From Luteibacter rhizovicinus DSM 16549 (GTDB taxonomy: Bacteria > Pseudomonadota > Gammaproteobacteria > Xanthomonadales > Rhodanobacteraceae), in assembly GCF_001887595.1 (NCBI RefSeq), contig NZ_CP017480.1, forward strand, positions 3,252,001 to 3,316,000: a stretch of 64,000 nt of DNA, in the 5' to 3' direction. A program made the position numbers and the translations under genes. Each line of letters begins with the position of its first letter. Within the stretch, counting starts at the first letter, position 1. Positions 26,643 through 35,383 of this stretch are shown here, in pieces. The notes under the pieces were generated by a model. It saw nothing but the letters and a program-made list of their open reading frames with translations, did not search any database and had not been told where the DNA came from.

Positions 26643-28547
26643 ATGACGACCAACGCAAAAGAAATGTGGGAGCCGCTTCAGCGGCGATGGCATGAGCTGG
26701 CGAAGCGCCAAACGTGGCTCGCCATGACCATCGCCCTCGGAGCTGCTCCCATGGCCATGGCCGCGACGGATAATGCCGCCACCTGGAGCGGCAAGCCCGC
26801 TCTCCTGAGCACCCCCTGGACCGCCGAAGTCTCCCCCACCAACGCCTTGCCCGACTATCCCCGGCCCCAGTTGGCACGTCCTTCGCTGGATCACCCCCAG
26901 TGGCTGAGCCTCAACGGCCTGTGGCAGTACGCAGCCACGGACGGAAACACTGCGCCCGCGTTCGGAAAGGCCCTCAAGGACAAGGTCCTGGTCCCATACC
27001 CGATCGAGTCTGTCCTCTCAGGTGTGCAAAAGCACGCCGACTTCATGACCTACCGCCGCCTGGTGGATATCCCCGCCGCCTTCACCGCACACGGCCAGCA
27101 CGTACGGCTTAACTTCGGCGCCGTCGCGCAGGACGCCACGGTTTACGTCAACGGTAAGGAAGTGGCACGCCATACGGGCGGCTATACATCCTTCAGCGCA
27201 GACATCACGCCGGCGCTCGTTCCGAAGGGCCAGCAGGAGATCGTCGTCGCCGTGCACGCGCCGGTCGACAGCGTCAACGTCATGGTGGGCAAGCAGCGCC
27301 TCAAGCCCGATGGCATCTTTTACACCGCGGCCTCGGGCATCTGGCAATCGGTGTGGCTGGAACCGGTGCCGGCAACGAGTCTGGCGCAGATCGAGTTCAC
27401 TCCGGCATCCAGCCTGGATGCCTTTACCGTGACATCGAAAGTGCAGGGCGCCAACGACAACGCGACGCTGCATATCACCGCGTACGCGGATGGCAGACCG
27501 GTGGGCGAAGCGAAGGGCCCGACCGGTACGCCGCTGCATGTCGCCATCGCGCATCCGCATCTGTGGAGTCCGCAAGATCCTTTCCTCTACACCTTCAAGG
27601 CCACGCTCACCCAGGGCGATCAGCACGACGACGTCACGAGCTACGCCGGCCTGCGCACTATCGGTATCGCCAAGGTGGGCGGCCTCAATCGCATCGTGTT
27701 GAATGGCAAGCCGACCTTCCTGCTGGGCACGCTCGACCAGGGCTACTGGCCGGACGGCATCTACACCGCACCGACCGATGCGGCGCTGAAGTTCGACATC
27801 CAGAAGACGAAGGACCTCGGCTTCAACACCATCCGCAAGCACATCAAGGTCGAGCCCGCGCGCTGGTATTACTGGGCCGACCGTATCGGCCTGATGGTCT
27901 GGCAGGACATGCCCTCGCTGCCGAACGGCCACAACGACAAACTCAGCGATGCCGACAAGGCCGGTTTCCGCACCGACGTCTCGGCCATCGTCGAGCAACT
28001 GAAGGGCGAGACGTCGATCATCGGCTGGATCCCGTTCAACGAAGGCTGGGGCCAGTGGAGCATTCCGGCAGCGGCCGAGCTGGCGGCGCAGATCAAGAAG
28101 ATCGACCCCTCGCGACTGGTCAATGCCCGTAGCGGCGCCAACTGCTGCGACACGAAGGGCGATCCGCAGGCCGGTGACCTCATCGACATCCACGATTATC
28201 AGGGGCCCGGTTTGCCCGCCCCCGATGCGACACGCGCTTCGATGGACGGTGAACACGGCGGCCTGACTCTCGGCGTCGCCGGACACATCTGGCCGAACAC
28301 CGCCATCAACCCGTACGGCGCCGTGAAAGACAACGCCGCCTTGAACGACGGCTACGTCGCCAACACCGCCGTACTGCGTGACAAGGGTCCGGGCATCGGC
28401 GTATCCGGCAGCGTCTACACCCAGATCACCGACGTCGAAGGCGAGCACAACGGCCTATACACCTACGACCGCAAGATCGAAAAAGTAGACGAGGGCAGGG
28501 TGCGCAAGATCAACGAAGCCACGATCCAGGCAGGCGGCCCACACTGA
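26643..28547 (+). CDS. GH2-like glycoside hydrolase
   Basis: 634-residue GH2-clan enzyme: jelly-roll sugar-binding domain (about 70-230, LSLNGLWQY, YRRLVDIPAAF), an immunoglobulin-like domain (about 240-330) and a TIM barrel. The predicted acid/base is Glu467 (FNEGWGQW) and a possible nucleophile is Glu599 (QITDVEGEHNG). The N-terminus is unusual: codons 8-16 (MWEPLQRRW) are read from a REP element (26665-26690), followed by a signal-like hydrophobic run ending AMA-A (about 25-41). The true start could be further in. It is likely co-transcribed with the GH92 gene, and by context a beta-mannosidase or beta-galactosidase-like activity is plausible. Confidence 0.85.
   Translation: MTTNAKEMWEPLQRRWHELAKRQTWLAMTIALGAAPMAMAATDNAATWSGKPALLSTPWTAEVSPTNALPDYPRPQLARPSLDHPQWLSLNGLWQYAATDGNTAPAFGKALKDKVLVPYPIESVLSGVQKHADFMTYRRLVDIPAAFTAHGQHVRLNFGAVAQDATVYVNGKEVARHTGGYTSFSADITPALVPKGQQEIVVAVHAPVDSVNVMVGKQRLKPDGIFYTAASGIWQSVWLEPVPATSLAQIEFTPASSLDAFTVTSKVQGANDNATLHITAYADGRPVGEAKGPTGTPLHVAIAHPHLWSPQDPFLYTFKATLTQGDQHDDVTSYAGLRTIGIAKVGGLNRIVLNGKPTFLLGTLDQGYWPDGIYTAPTDAALKFDIQKTKDLGFNTIRKHIKVEPARWYYWADRIGLMVWQDMPSLPNGHNDKLSDADKAGFRTDVSAIVEQLKGETSIIGWIPFNEGWGQWSIPAAAELAAQIKKIDPSRLVNARSGANCCDTKGDPQAGDLIDIHDYQGPGLPAPDATRASMDGEHGGLTLGVAGHIWPNTAINPYGAVKDNAALNDGYVANTAVLRDKGPGIGVSGSVYTQITDVEGEHNGLYTYDRKIEKVDEGRVRKINEATIQAGGPH
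26665..26690 (+). repeat. REP element inside a coding start
   Basis: TGTGGGAGCCGCTTCAGCGG followed by CGATGG, the same palindromic repeat found in intergenic positions at 28567, 46341 and 46405. Here it is read through as part of the GH2 N-terminus. Confidence 0.8.
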
Positions 28548-28566
28548 CGACGCCGAGGCGGAGACC

Positions 28567-28590
28567 TGTGGGAGCCGCTTCAGCGGCGAT
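28567..28590 (+). repeat. REP element after GH2 gene
   Basis: GTGGGAGCCGCTTCAGCGGC plus GAT, lying between the convergent ends of the GH2 and XRE genes. Arms GCCGCT/AGCGGC form a short hairpin. It is probably an extragenic palindrome that may help stabilise or terminate both transcripts. Confidence 0.75.
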
Positions 28591-28606
28591 GCTCTCCCAT
28601 CAGAAA

Positions 28607-28846
28607 TCAATCAGCCTCGTCGGAATCGTCACCCGTAGACTCCCCCGGCTGATACTCCAACAAATCCCCCGGCTGGCAATCGAGGTATTCGCAGATGCGC
28701 TCCAGAGTGCCGAAGCGAATACCTCGTACCTTGCTTGATTTCAGCAAGGACAGGTTCTGCTCCGTGATCCCCACGTAAGCGGCCAGGGCGCGCGACTTCA
28801 CCTTGCGTCGCGCGAGCATCATGTCGAGATTGATGACGATAGGCAT
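28607..28846 (-). CDS. Small XRE-family HTH regulator
   Basis: 79 residues, nearly all one Cro/CI-type helix-turn-helix domain: MLARRKVKSRALAAYVGITEQNLSLLKSSKVRGIRFGTLERICEYLDCQPGDLLEY. It ends in an acidic tail. This is the YozG-like class that is usually encoded with a DUF2975 membrane protein, here five bases upstream. Start at the ATG before PIVINLD; the longer open frame upstream is out of frame with the real neighbour. It likely autoregulates through the palindromes at 29388-29424. Confidence 0.9.
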   Translation of the reverse strand: MPIVINLDMMLARRKVKSRALAAYVGITEQNLSLLKSSKVRGIRFGTLERICEYLDCQPGDLLEYQPGESTGDDSDEAD

Positions 28847-28851
28847 GGCCG

Positions 28852-29385
28852 TTACACGATCAGGCCGTTGTCTTCGGCAAGCTTTCCGGCCTCGCCCATG
28901 ATCAGGGCAATGACGAAAAACACGGCGCTGATCATTCCCGACCAGACATCGTTGCTGTCGATGTCCAACGCGATCGCGGTGACATGGCCAATGCCGAGAA
29001 GACGTCCAGCCAGCAGTTCGAGCGGCGGCATGAAGCATCCGGCGAGGGTGATCAGCAGCAGTGACAGAGCGAATGCTCGTAGATGACGCACTGCGCGCGC
29101 ACTGAAGAACTCTCCGCTCTCGAACAGGCGTAGCAGCTTGACCAGTCGGTAAAGGCCCACCAGGCAGATGATCGATTCCAGGGCGATTTCGAAGGTCAGC
29201 AAGCCGGGATGGTCCGCCAGCGGTTTGGTGAACGACCGGGTGACTTCGACGTATTTGTTGGCTGTTTCCCACCCGCCCGGCAAGGCCAGGGCGATGTTGG
29301 AGAGCACGACCAGCAGCATGACGACGAGGACGCCATAGCGGAGCCATCGCGCCCGAGATTTGGCCTTAGCACAATCAATAATCAT
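28852..29385 (-). CDS. DUF2975 membrane protein
   Basis: 177 residues with four hydrophobic segments (about 16-36, 65-85, 103-130, 145-168), typical of DUF2975 proteins (YoaS-like) paired with a small XRE regulator. The membrane protein may sense a membrane signal or sequester the regulator; the mechanism is not established. The start is the ATG giving MIIDCAKAKSRARW, 2 bases from a 12-bp palindrome in its own promoter region. Translationally coupled with the downstream XRE gene, which has no ribosome site of its own. Confidence 0.85.
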   Translation of the reverse strand: MIIDCAKAKSRARWLRYGVLVVMLLVVLSNIALALPGGWETANKYVEVTRSFTKPLADHPGLLTFEIALESIICLVGLYRLVKLLRLFESGEFFSARAVRHLRAFALSLLLITLAGCFMPPLELLAGRLLGIGHVTAIALDIDSNDVWSGMISAVFFVIALIMGEAGKLAEDNGLIV

Positions 29386-29387
29386 TG

Positions 29388-29424
29388 TTAAGTACTTAAA
29401 GTTTACTGTTAAACAGTAAACTTT
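29388..29424. promoter_or_regulatory. Paired palindromic operators, divergent promoter
   Basis: A 12-bp palindrome TTAAGTACTTAA (29388-29399) abuts a 27-bp perfect inverted repeat (29398-29424) with arms AAAGTTTACTGTT and AACAGTAAACTTT around one central A. The AT-rich block sits between the divergent DUF2975-XRE operon and the gene at 29443. The obvious candidate binder is the XRE protein, probably as autorepressor controlling both directions. Confidence 0.75.
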
Positions 29425-29442
29425 CTCCGTAAAGTTGTCGGC

Positions 29443-30360
29443 ATGGCAACGATGTCGGAGATGTACGTGGATTGCAAGGCACGCCACGACTTGCGGGCCT
29501 CGTCCACGCTCGCGATGGTCGCTGCGGTGGGTGTGCATGTCCTCGTGTTCCTGGTGATCCGCATCGAGATGCAGCCACAGGTGCAGACGGGTATGGCAGC
29601 GCCTTCCGCACGGGACGTGGCGCTGGAGGTCCGCTTTGTCGGGCGGGCGTCGCGTCCTCGGGCGGTTGCGTCCGAGGACGTTCAAGGTCGCTCGGCCAAA
29701 GCGTCCCAGGTGACCTCGACGACCCGCCCGCTCCCTGCGCCACATGCAAAGCCGAAGGCGGCAGCGGTGCCGGAGACTTCGTCGGTGCCCGCCGCAGATG
29801 CTGCCGTTCTCCGTCAGTCCGGAGCGGCCGACGTAACCACCGAAGCGACCGACATGCCTGCCATGCACAAGACCGATGGCGCACCGGCCATACCGAACTA
29901 CGCGGCGCCACGGCCCACCGACAGCGCCGGCATCATGTCGCATAAGGACATCGTCGGATATACGAGATCCCGTTTCGAAGACGCCTGGGTGCCACGCGAC
30001 GAAAACGTGGTGAGCCAGGGGCTCCGTCGCGCACAAGACGCCGCCACCCTGAAGAAAACGGTGGATTTTGGCCACGGCGTCCGCATGCACTGCGCGATCG
30101 GTCCGCTGGGTGGCGGGTGTGGCTTCGGTGACGCACCGTCGAAGGCAGCGGCCAAGGACGGCGACACCCGGCTCAGCATGGCCCCCTCACACACCCTGGC
30201 GAACGATCTGCCCGATGCACAGGCACTGCCCAGCGAAGCCGCGTGCGTTGCCGCTTACCGCGTCGATGCGCGTGTCCCTCAAGGCTGCCCGACCGACACC
30301 CCGCTAAAAGCCATGGATGCCGAGAACGCCGAGCGCGTTCGACGCACCGTGCAACCCTAG
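29443..30360 (+). CDS. Unknown single-pass membrane protein, Pro/Ala-rich
   Basis: 305 residues. A short cytoplasmic head, one membrane helix (about 23-44, LAMVAAVGVHVLVFLVI) and then a long Ala/Pro/Thr linker (about 55-160). The C-terminal region has four Cys (MHCAIGPLGGGCGFG, EAACVAAYRVDARVPQGCPTD). The layout resembles TonB-like or envelope-spanning proteins, but no TonB C-terminal domain is visible. I do not recognise a family. It shares the palindromic control region with DUF2975-XRE and is followed 7 bases later by another small membrane protein. Xanthomonad genomes often carry such proteins as hypotheticals. Confidence 0.7.
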   Translation: MATMSEMYVDCKARHDLRASSTLAMVAAVGVHVLVFLVIRIEMQPQVQTGMAAPSARDVALEVRFVGRASRPRAVASEDVQGRSAKASQVTSTTRPLPAPHAKPKAAAVPETSSVPAADAAVLRQSGAADVTTEATDMPAMHKTDGAPAIPNYAAPRPTDSAGIMSHKDIVGYTRSRFEDAWVPRDENVVSQGLRRAQDAATLKKTVDFGHGVRMHCAIGPLGGGCGFGDAPSKAAAKDGDTRLSMAPSHTLANDLPDAQALPSEAACVAAYRVDARVPQGCPTDTPLKAMDAENAERVRRTVQP

Positions 30361-30367
30361 GATTCTC

Positions 30368-30691
30368 ATGCATTCGAACAGTAACGACACCCGCCGAACG
30401 CTATCGGGAGCGACATGGGCCGGCGTTCTTGTAGGAGGCGCCATAGCCCTCCTGGTCACCCTCGGTGCGCACGTCCCCGTGATGAGCGCGCTGAAAACCT
30501 CCGCTCACCTGCTCTCCATTCGGTTGGAGAGAGCGACGGGTTGCGACCAGTACGGAGGCGGCATGGGCGCGGCGGGACAGGGCGCTCAGGCGACGATCGA
30601 GGCTTATATCCACGTTTGCATCGATGCCCCCGGATCGGCAGCGCGAGGCAGCTACCTCTTCATGCTGGATCTGGAGAAGGTGCGGCATTGA
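30368..30691 (+). CDS. Unknown small membrane-anchored protein
   Basis: 107 residues with one hydrophobic segment (about 16-38). The soluble C-terminal part contains Cys55, a Gly-rich loop (QYGGGMGAAGQGAQ) and Cys81. No family recognised. It starts 7 bases after the preceding unknown gene and both have an N-terminal anchor plus a presumed periplasmic domain, so they probably act together. Start at the ATG giving MHSNSNDTRRT; upstream in-frame codons overlap the previous gene. Confidence 0.65.
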   Translation: MHSNSNDTRRTLSGATWAGVLVGGAIALLVTLGAHVPVMSALKTSAHLLSIRLERATGCDQYGGGMGAAGQGAQATIEAYIHVCIDAPGSAARGSYLFMLDLEKVRH

Positions 30692-30810
30692 AGAGGGATC
30701 TGAGGATTATTCCTCCGCGAGAAAGACTTAGTTTCGGCGTGGGCAGATTGTAGCCATGGCGTCATTCAAGGAGGATCTCGCCATTGTTCATGGCTCAAAG
30801 GAGAGCCGTC

Positions 30811-31722
30811 ATGAATCGAGACGCCGCTACCCCCGATACCAGACTGGCGCCCTCCGCATCGACCGCACGGGTGTCCTATCGAACGGTCGACATCGATGGC
30901 GTAAAGATCGCCTATCGCGAAGCCGGCGCCAGAAAAAAGCCGACACTGCTCCTGCTGCATGGTGTCCCCAGTTCATCGAGGATGTACGACGGCCTGATGC
31001 GGAAGCTCGGCGATCGCTATCACCTGATCGCGCCCGACTATCCCGGCTTCGGCAACAGCGATGCGCCGACGCCCGCGAACTTCGCGTACACGTTCGATCA
31101 CCTCGCGGCGGTCATACAGAAGTTCACGGACGCCGTGGGAATCGACCAGTACGTCTTGTTCATGCAGGACTACGGCGCGCCGGTCGGTGTGCGCCTCGCC
31201 ATGGCGCGTCCGTCGGCGGTGCTGGGCACCATCTTCCAGAACGGCAACGTGTATGAAGATGGCCTCGGTCCGATCTGGGAGAAGCGCAAGGCGTTCTGGA
31301 CGGATCGCGCCGCCAACGAGCAGGCAGTGCGCCAGACCCATCTGTCCGTGGAAACCACTCGTGCCCGCCACATCGGTACTGATCCGCACGTGGAGGCCTA
31401 CGATCCCGACCTCTGGATGGATGAATACGCCTACCTCAATCGTCCTGGCCAGGCGGAGATCCAGTCCGAACTGATCTTCGACTACCAGTACAACCTTGCG
31501 GCGTATCCGGCCTGGCAGACGTGGCTACGCGGGCAGCAGCTGCCGACGCTGGTCGTATGGGGTAAGCATGATCTGGCGTTCACGGTCCCTGGGGCCGAAG
31601 CGTTCAAACGCGATCTTCCGAACGCGCGCGTAGTCATTCTAGACGCAGGGCATTTCGCCATGGATACCCGACTGGACGAGGTCGCGGAAGCGACACAGGC
31701 GTTTATGCAGGAGCTGCTGTAA
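30811..31722 (+). CDS. Haloalkane dehalogenase-like alpha/beta hydrolase
   Basis: 303 residues. The oxyanion segment is LLLLHGVPSSSRMY, the nucleophile elbow MQDYGAPVG places Asp rather than Ser at the catalytic position, and a late acid (WGKHDLAF) and His (DAGHFAMD) complete the triad. An Asp nucleophile is found in haloalkane dehalogenases and epoxide hydrolases, so C-halogen or epoxide hydrolysis is possible. The halide-binding Trp next to the nucleophile (DW in classical dehalogenases) is Tyr here, so the substrate is uncertain. Start ATG 30811 follows AAAGGAGAG at good spacing. Confidence 0.85.
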   Translation: MNRDAATPDTRLAPSASTARVSYRTVDIDGVKIAYREAGARKKPTLLLLHGVPSSSRMYDGLMRKLGDRYHLIAPDYPGFGNSDAPTPANFAYTFDHLAAVIQKFTDAVGIDQYVLFMQDYGAPVGVRLAMARPSAVLGTIFQNGNVYEDGLGPIWEKRKAFWTDRAANEQAVRQTHLSVETTRARHIGTDPHVEAYDPDLWMDEYAYLNRPGQAEIQSELIFDYQYNLAAYPAWQTWLRGQQLPTLVVWGKHDLAFTVPGAEAFKRDLPNARVVILDAGHFAMDTRLDEVAEATQAFMQELL

Positions 31723-31746
31723 CCGCCTGCGACCTCAATACGTGCC

Positions 31747-32613
31747 TCAGGCCGCGACGCCAGTCGGGTTTCTCTTCGCGCACGTCCGCGCGACAACGAA
31801 CGCCGTGGCCGCCATGGTCAGCGTCATGCCGAAGCCGAATTCCGTCGTGACATACGGGGCGTTTCCATGCGTATTCGTCATCGCATCGAGAACAGCCTGG
31901 ATCAGGGTGTTGTGGATGGCGTGCAACACGACGCTTGGCCAGATGCTGGCTGAAACGGTGCGTAGCCAGCCGCTGATCACCGCCATGCTGACCACCGTGA
32001 GCGTGAAGCAGGTGAGGGCGTAGGCGGGCGGGGTGCCGCTGTTGTAGTCGGCGCCGAGAAGCACTGGGTAATGCCAGGCGGCCCAGATAAGCCCGACGAC
32101 CAACGCACCCTTCGTCGTTCCGAGCCACGCGCCCATCCGAGGCTGAAGGAAGCCGCGCCAGCCGAGTTCTTCCCCGAGAGCCCACATCATGGTCGAGAGG
32201 AAGGCGAAGACCAGCGTCGTGGGAATGCTGAACGCGGCGGCGAAGAGCCCTGCATGGTTGACGACGTGATACGGCTGCGCGGACTGCGCGACGAAGGCCG
32301 GCCAGTCCAGCGCACCCGGTATGAGCAGCCATGCCAGGAAATAAACCGGCAATGCGTAGAACCACGGCAGGAAGTAACTCCATCCGATGACATTCCACTT
32401 CGGCCAGTGCCAACCGAGGCTGTCGATACGAATACGACGGATGAGGCAGGTCACGAGTGCGGCCGCCCCCGGTGCCCACATCGTGATGCGGGAGATCATC
32501 GGTGTCGTGTAGCCCAGGTAGACACTGAAAGCGTCGATGGGTGCACTAAATACGACCAGCCAGAAAAGGAACCAGGCGATGTCTTTGAGGGCGGCTTCAG
32601 ACTTTGCGGTCAT
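31747..32613 (-). CDS. CPBP-family intramembrane metalloprotease
   Basis: 288-residue polytopic protein with about seven membrane segments. It carries the CPBP/Abi (CAAX-protease-like) motifs: GEELGWRGFLQ (Glu-Glu-x3-Arg), WHYPVLL and HAIHN. Bacterial members cleave membrane substrates or are linked to bacteriocin immunity and regulation; nothing here identifies the substrate. Start at the ATG giving MTAKSEAALKD. The longer open frame to 32829 runs through unrelated sequence. About 210 non-coding bases separate it from the hydrolase gene upstream. Confidence 0.87.
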   Translation of the reverse strand: MTAKSEAALKDIAWFLFWLVVFSAPIDAFSVYLGYTTPMISRITMWAPGAAALVTCLIRRIRIDSLGWHWPKWNVIGWSYFLPWFYALPVYFLAWLLIPGALDWPAFVAQSAQPYHVVNHAGLFAAAFSIPTTLVFAFLSTMMWALGEELGWRGFLQPRMGAWLGTTKGALVVGLIWAAWHYPVLLGADYNSGTPPAYALTCFTLTVVSMAVISGWLRTVSASIWPSVVLHAIHNTLIQAVLDAMTNTHGNAPYVTTEFGFGMTLTMAATAFVVARTCAKRNPTGVAA

Positions 32614-32825
32614 GTGCGCATGGCGGTGAAAGGAGGACCCGGTGACGATAGCCGGCAAGGGGACGGCATGCGCATGCCGGACGTCACTTGCATGAGTCCG
32701 ATACCGTGGACTGCGAAAGCATGGCTCATGGCCTGGAAGCGGTCGGTGCACTGACGCATAGGGGCGTGCAGTGCACCGCTCCGGCGCTTGCGCGGATGTG
32801 TTGGGAGTAGGGCAGCGGCTAGGGG

Positions 32826-33845
32826 TCAAAGGTGATCGGCGTCGATCACGGCCTTGGTGAATGCTTCCGGCGCTTCCTCTGGCAAGTTGTGCCCGATCCC
32901 ACCGGTAATCAGCCGGAACTCATACTTCCCGGTGAACTGCCTGGCATACGCCTCCGGCTTCGGATGCGGCGCGCCGTTGGCATCTCCCTCCAGCGTGATC
33001 GTCGGCACTGAAATCTTCGGCGCCTGAGCCAGCCGCTTCTCCAGGCCGTCGTACTTCGCTTCGCCCTTGGCGAGGTTCAACCGCCAGCGGTAATTGTGGA
33101 TGGTGATAGCGACATGGTCCGGATTCTCTAGCGCCTGGGCGCTACGCTCGTAGGTCGCGTCGTCAAAGTTCCACTTCGGTGAGGCGTTCTTCCAGATCAG
33201 CTTGGCGAAGTCGTGATGGTTCTTCGCGTAGCCAAGCTCGCCACGCTCGGTGGTGAAGTAGAACTGATACCACCACTGGTATTCGGCGTCCGGAGGCAGC
33301 GGCGCCTGACCGGCTTCCTGGCTACCAATGAGGTATCCGCTCACGCTGACCAGCGCTTTCACGCGTTCCGGCCACAACGCCGCAACGATATCGGCCGAGC
33401 GTGCGCCCCAGTCGAAGCCACCGAAGACCGCGCGCTTGACGTGCAGCGCGTCCATGAAATCGATGACGTCCTGACCCAGTGCGGCAGGCTCGGCATTACG
33501 CAGGGTGTCGGCGGAAAGGAAACGGGTCTCACCGTAGCCGCGTGCATACGGCACCAGCACCCGGTAGCCCTTCGCGGCGAGGGCAGGGGCCACATCCTCA
33601 TAGCTGTGAATGTCGTACGGCCAGCCGTGCAGGAGAATCACGACGGGACCGTTCGCCGGACCGAGCTCGGCATAGGCGACGTCCAGCACGCCGGCACGGA
33701 TGTGCTTCAGCGGGCCCAGGGGGTCTTGCGAGGCGGTCGTCGAAAGGGTTGTCTGCGGCGGCAATGGCTGCGCCGACTGGGCGTGCGCGCTGCCGATCGT
33801 GCCAGCGAGGGTGGCCAGGATGGCCAGGGCGATCTTCTTATTCAT
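32826..33845 (-). CDS. Exported epoxide-hydrolase-like alpha/beta hydrolase
   Basis: 339 residues with a classical signal peptide (1-23, GSAHA-Q). The alpha/beta-hydrolase core has LLHGWPYDIHSYE, a nucleophile elbow GGFDWGARSA with Asp as nucleophile and Trp after it, and a late GGIGHNLPEE. Asp-Trp is characteristic of epoxide hydrolases and haloalkane dehalogenases, here predicted to act in the periplasm. Start at the ATG preceded by GGAGAG. It is divergent from another exported hydrolase at 34110; the 264-base gap holds both promoters. Confidence 0.87.
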   Translation of the reverse strand: MNKKIALAILATLAGTIGSAHAQSAQPLPPQTTLSTTASQDPLGPLKHIRAGVLDVAYAELGPANGPVVILLHGWPYDIHSYEDVAPALAAKGYRVLVPYARGYGETRFLSADTLRNAEPAALGQDVIDFMDALHVKRAVFGGFDWGARSADIVAALWPERVKALVSVSGYLIGSQEAGQAPLPPDAEYQWWYQFYFTTERGELGYAKNHHDFAKLIWKNASPKWNFDDATYERSAQALENPDHVAITIHNYRWRLNLAKGEAKYDGLEKRLAQAPKISVPTITLEGDANGAPHPKPEAYARQFTGKYEFRLITGGIGHNLPEEAPEAFTKAVIDADHL

Positions 33846-34109
33846 GGGACTCTCCAGGGTGGGCGTCAGGACAGGTATAGGAGACCAAGCGGAGTGGTCC
33901 CGAATATGTCCCGTAGCCCAGCCCAAGCCCTCGAAATGTGTCTCGGCCCACCCCGGATACGTTTCGATACAAAGGCGTGACGCCAGGGCGTGACGATGGG
34001 CGTGGCCCCTCGACGGCGCCCTACCGTTCGGGCATTGTCCAACGGCGCAACAGGGGCAGCGGGGTCCTCGACCCGGATGCTGGGCAACACGGAAGACAGG
34101 GGTTCACGA

Positions 34110-35207
34110 ATGATGAAACGTTGCTTGGTGGCGACGCTGGCCCTCGGGCTGGCCGCCTTGATGTGGGGTTCACTGGCCGTTTCCGCTGACACACCTGCGC
34201 TGAGCCCGACGCAAGGGCCGAGCCTCTCCCCGTCGTGCACGGGCAAACCATCCAAGGTCGACGATTCGGGCTTCGTCGTCATCGGCGGCATCGAACAATG
34301 GGTCACCGCCAAAGGCGACAGTTGCGCCAATCCGATCATCCTCTTCATAAGCGGCGGCCCGGGCAATCCACTCAGTGGCCTTTCCGACAGCATCTACGGT
34401 GCCGGGCAACGCGACTTCATCGTGGTCCAGTGGGATCAGCGCGGCTCCGGCATGACCTATGGTCGTAGCCCGCCCGCACCGGGCGAGAAGCTCACCATCG
34501 AGCGCATGGCGCAGGACGGCAACGAGCTCGCTGCCTATCTGGCCAAGCGGTATGGCAAGCGGAAAGTCATCCTGTGGGGCAGTTCCTGGGGCTCGATACT
34601 GGCCGTCCATATGGCCAAGGCGCATCCCGAACTGTTTTACGCCTATGTAGGCACATCCCAGGTCGTCAATTCGATCGAGACCCAGGCGGCGAGTTACAAG
34701 AAGCTCATGGCGCTGGCTACCAGCGATAACGACACGGCTTCCCTCGCGGTACTCAATGGCGTTGGATCGCCGCCATGGACCGACCCACGTAGCTTCGGCA
34801 AGGTCCGTCGCGTCATCCGCAAGTACGAGGCGAAGGTGACGCTGCCGCCACCATCTACCTGGCACAGGGCAGCGGCCTATACGACCGAAAAGGCGGAGGA
34901 CGACTATGAGGCCGGCGAAGACTATTCGTTCATGAACTTCGTCGGGATGCATGGCGACGGCATGCTGTCGCAGGTCGACCTGCCAAAACTCGGGACCGAC
35001 TTCGCCATACCGGTGTACTTCGTCGAAGGCGCACACGACCTGCTGGCACCGCCGGAAATGGCTCGGCACTACTACGAGAGCATCACCGCGCCGGATAAGG
35101 GCTGGGTGCTTCTTGAGCACTCAGGGCACGATCCGAACCAGGAAGTGGTGGATGCGGAGTACAAAGTTCTGCGCGAGAAGGTCCTACCGCTGACCCAGGT
35201 GAAGTGA
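34110..35207 (+). CDS. Exported proline-iminopeptidase-like alpha/beta hydrolase
   Basis: 365 residues. Signal peptide to about 26 (AVSADT), then an S33-type hydrolase: FISGGPGNPLSG, VVQWDQRGSGMTYG, nucleophile elbow WGSSWGSILAV and the catalytic His in LLEHSGHDPNQE. The GGPG and DQRGSG phrases are typical of prolyl-iminopeptidase relatives, but substrate is unknown. Ribosome site AGGGG precedes the first of two ATGs. Its last 40 or so codons and trailing sequence are duplicated at 35603-35768. A GTTGAC hexamer is repeated just after the stop (about 35218-35240). Confidence 0.87.
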   Translation: MMKRCLVATLALGLAALMWGSLAVSADTPALSPTQGPSLSPSCTGKPSKVDDSGFVVIGGIEQWVTAKGDSCANPIILFISGGPGNPLSGLSDSIYGAGQRDFIVVQWDQRGSGMTYGRSPPAPGEKLTIERMAQDGNELAAYLAKRYGKRKVILWGSSWGSILAVHMAKAHPELFYAYVGTSQVVNSIETQAASYKKLMALATSDNDTASLAVLNGVGSPPWTDPRSFGKVRRVIRKYEAKVTLPPPSTWHRAAAYTTEKAEDDYEAGEDYSFMNFVGMHGDGMLSQVDLPKLGTDFAIPVYFVEGAHDLLAPPEMARHYYESITAPDKGWVLLEHSGHDPNQEVVDAEYKVLREKVLPLTQVK

Positions 35208-35383
35208 GGCTGGTGCTGGCGTTGACGTTGACGTTGACGGAACCGGCAGTCGGGGAAGGGACATTCTTGTCATCGCTGGTGGGCCGAAGGCCGTGCGAGC
35301 CTGCCACTTCAAATTACGCCAAGAAGAAGGCGAATGTGGACCCGAACGAGCCTTTGGCCTAGCGCGGTGAACGGAGAGAGTAA

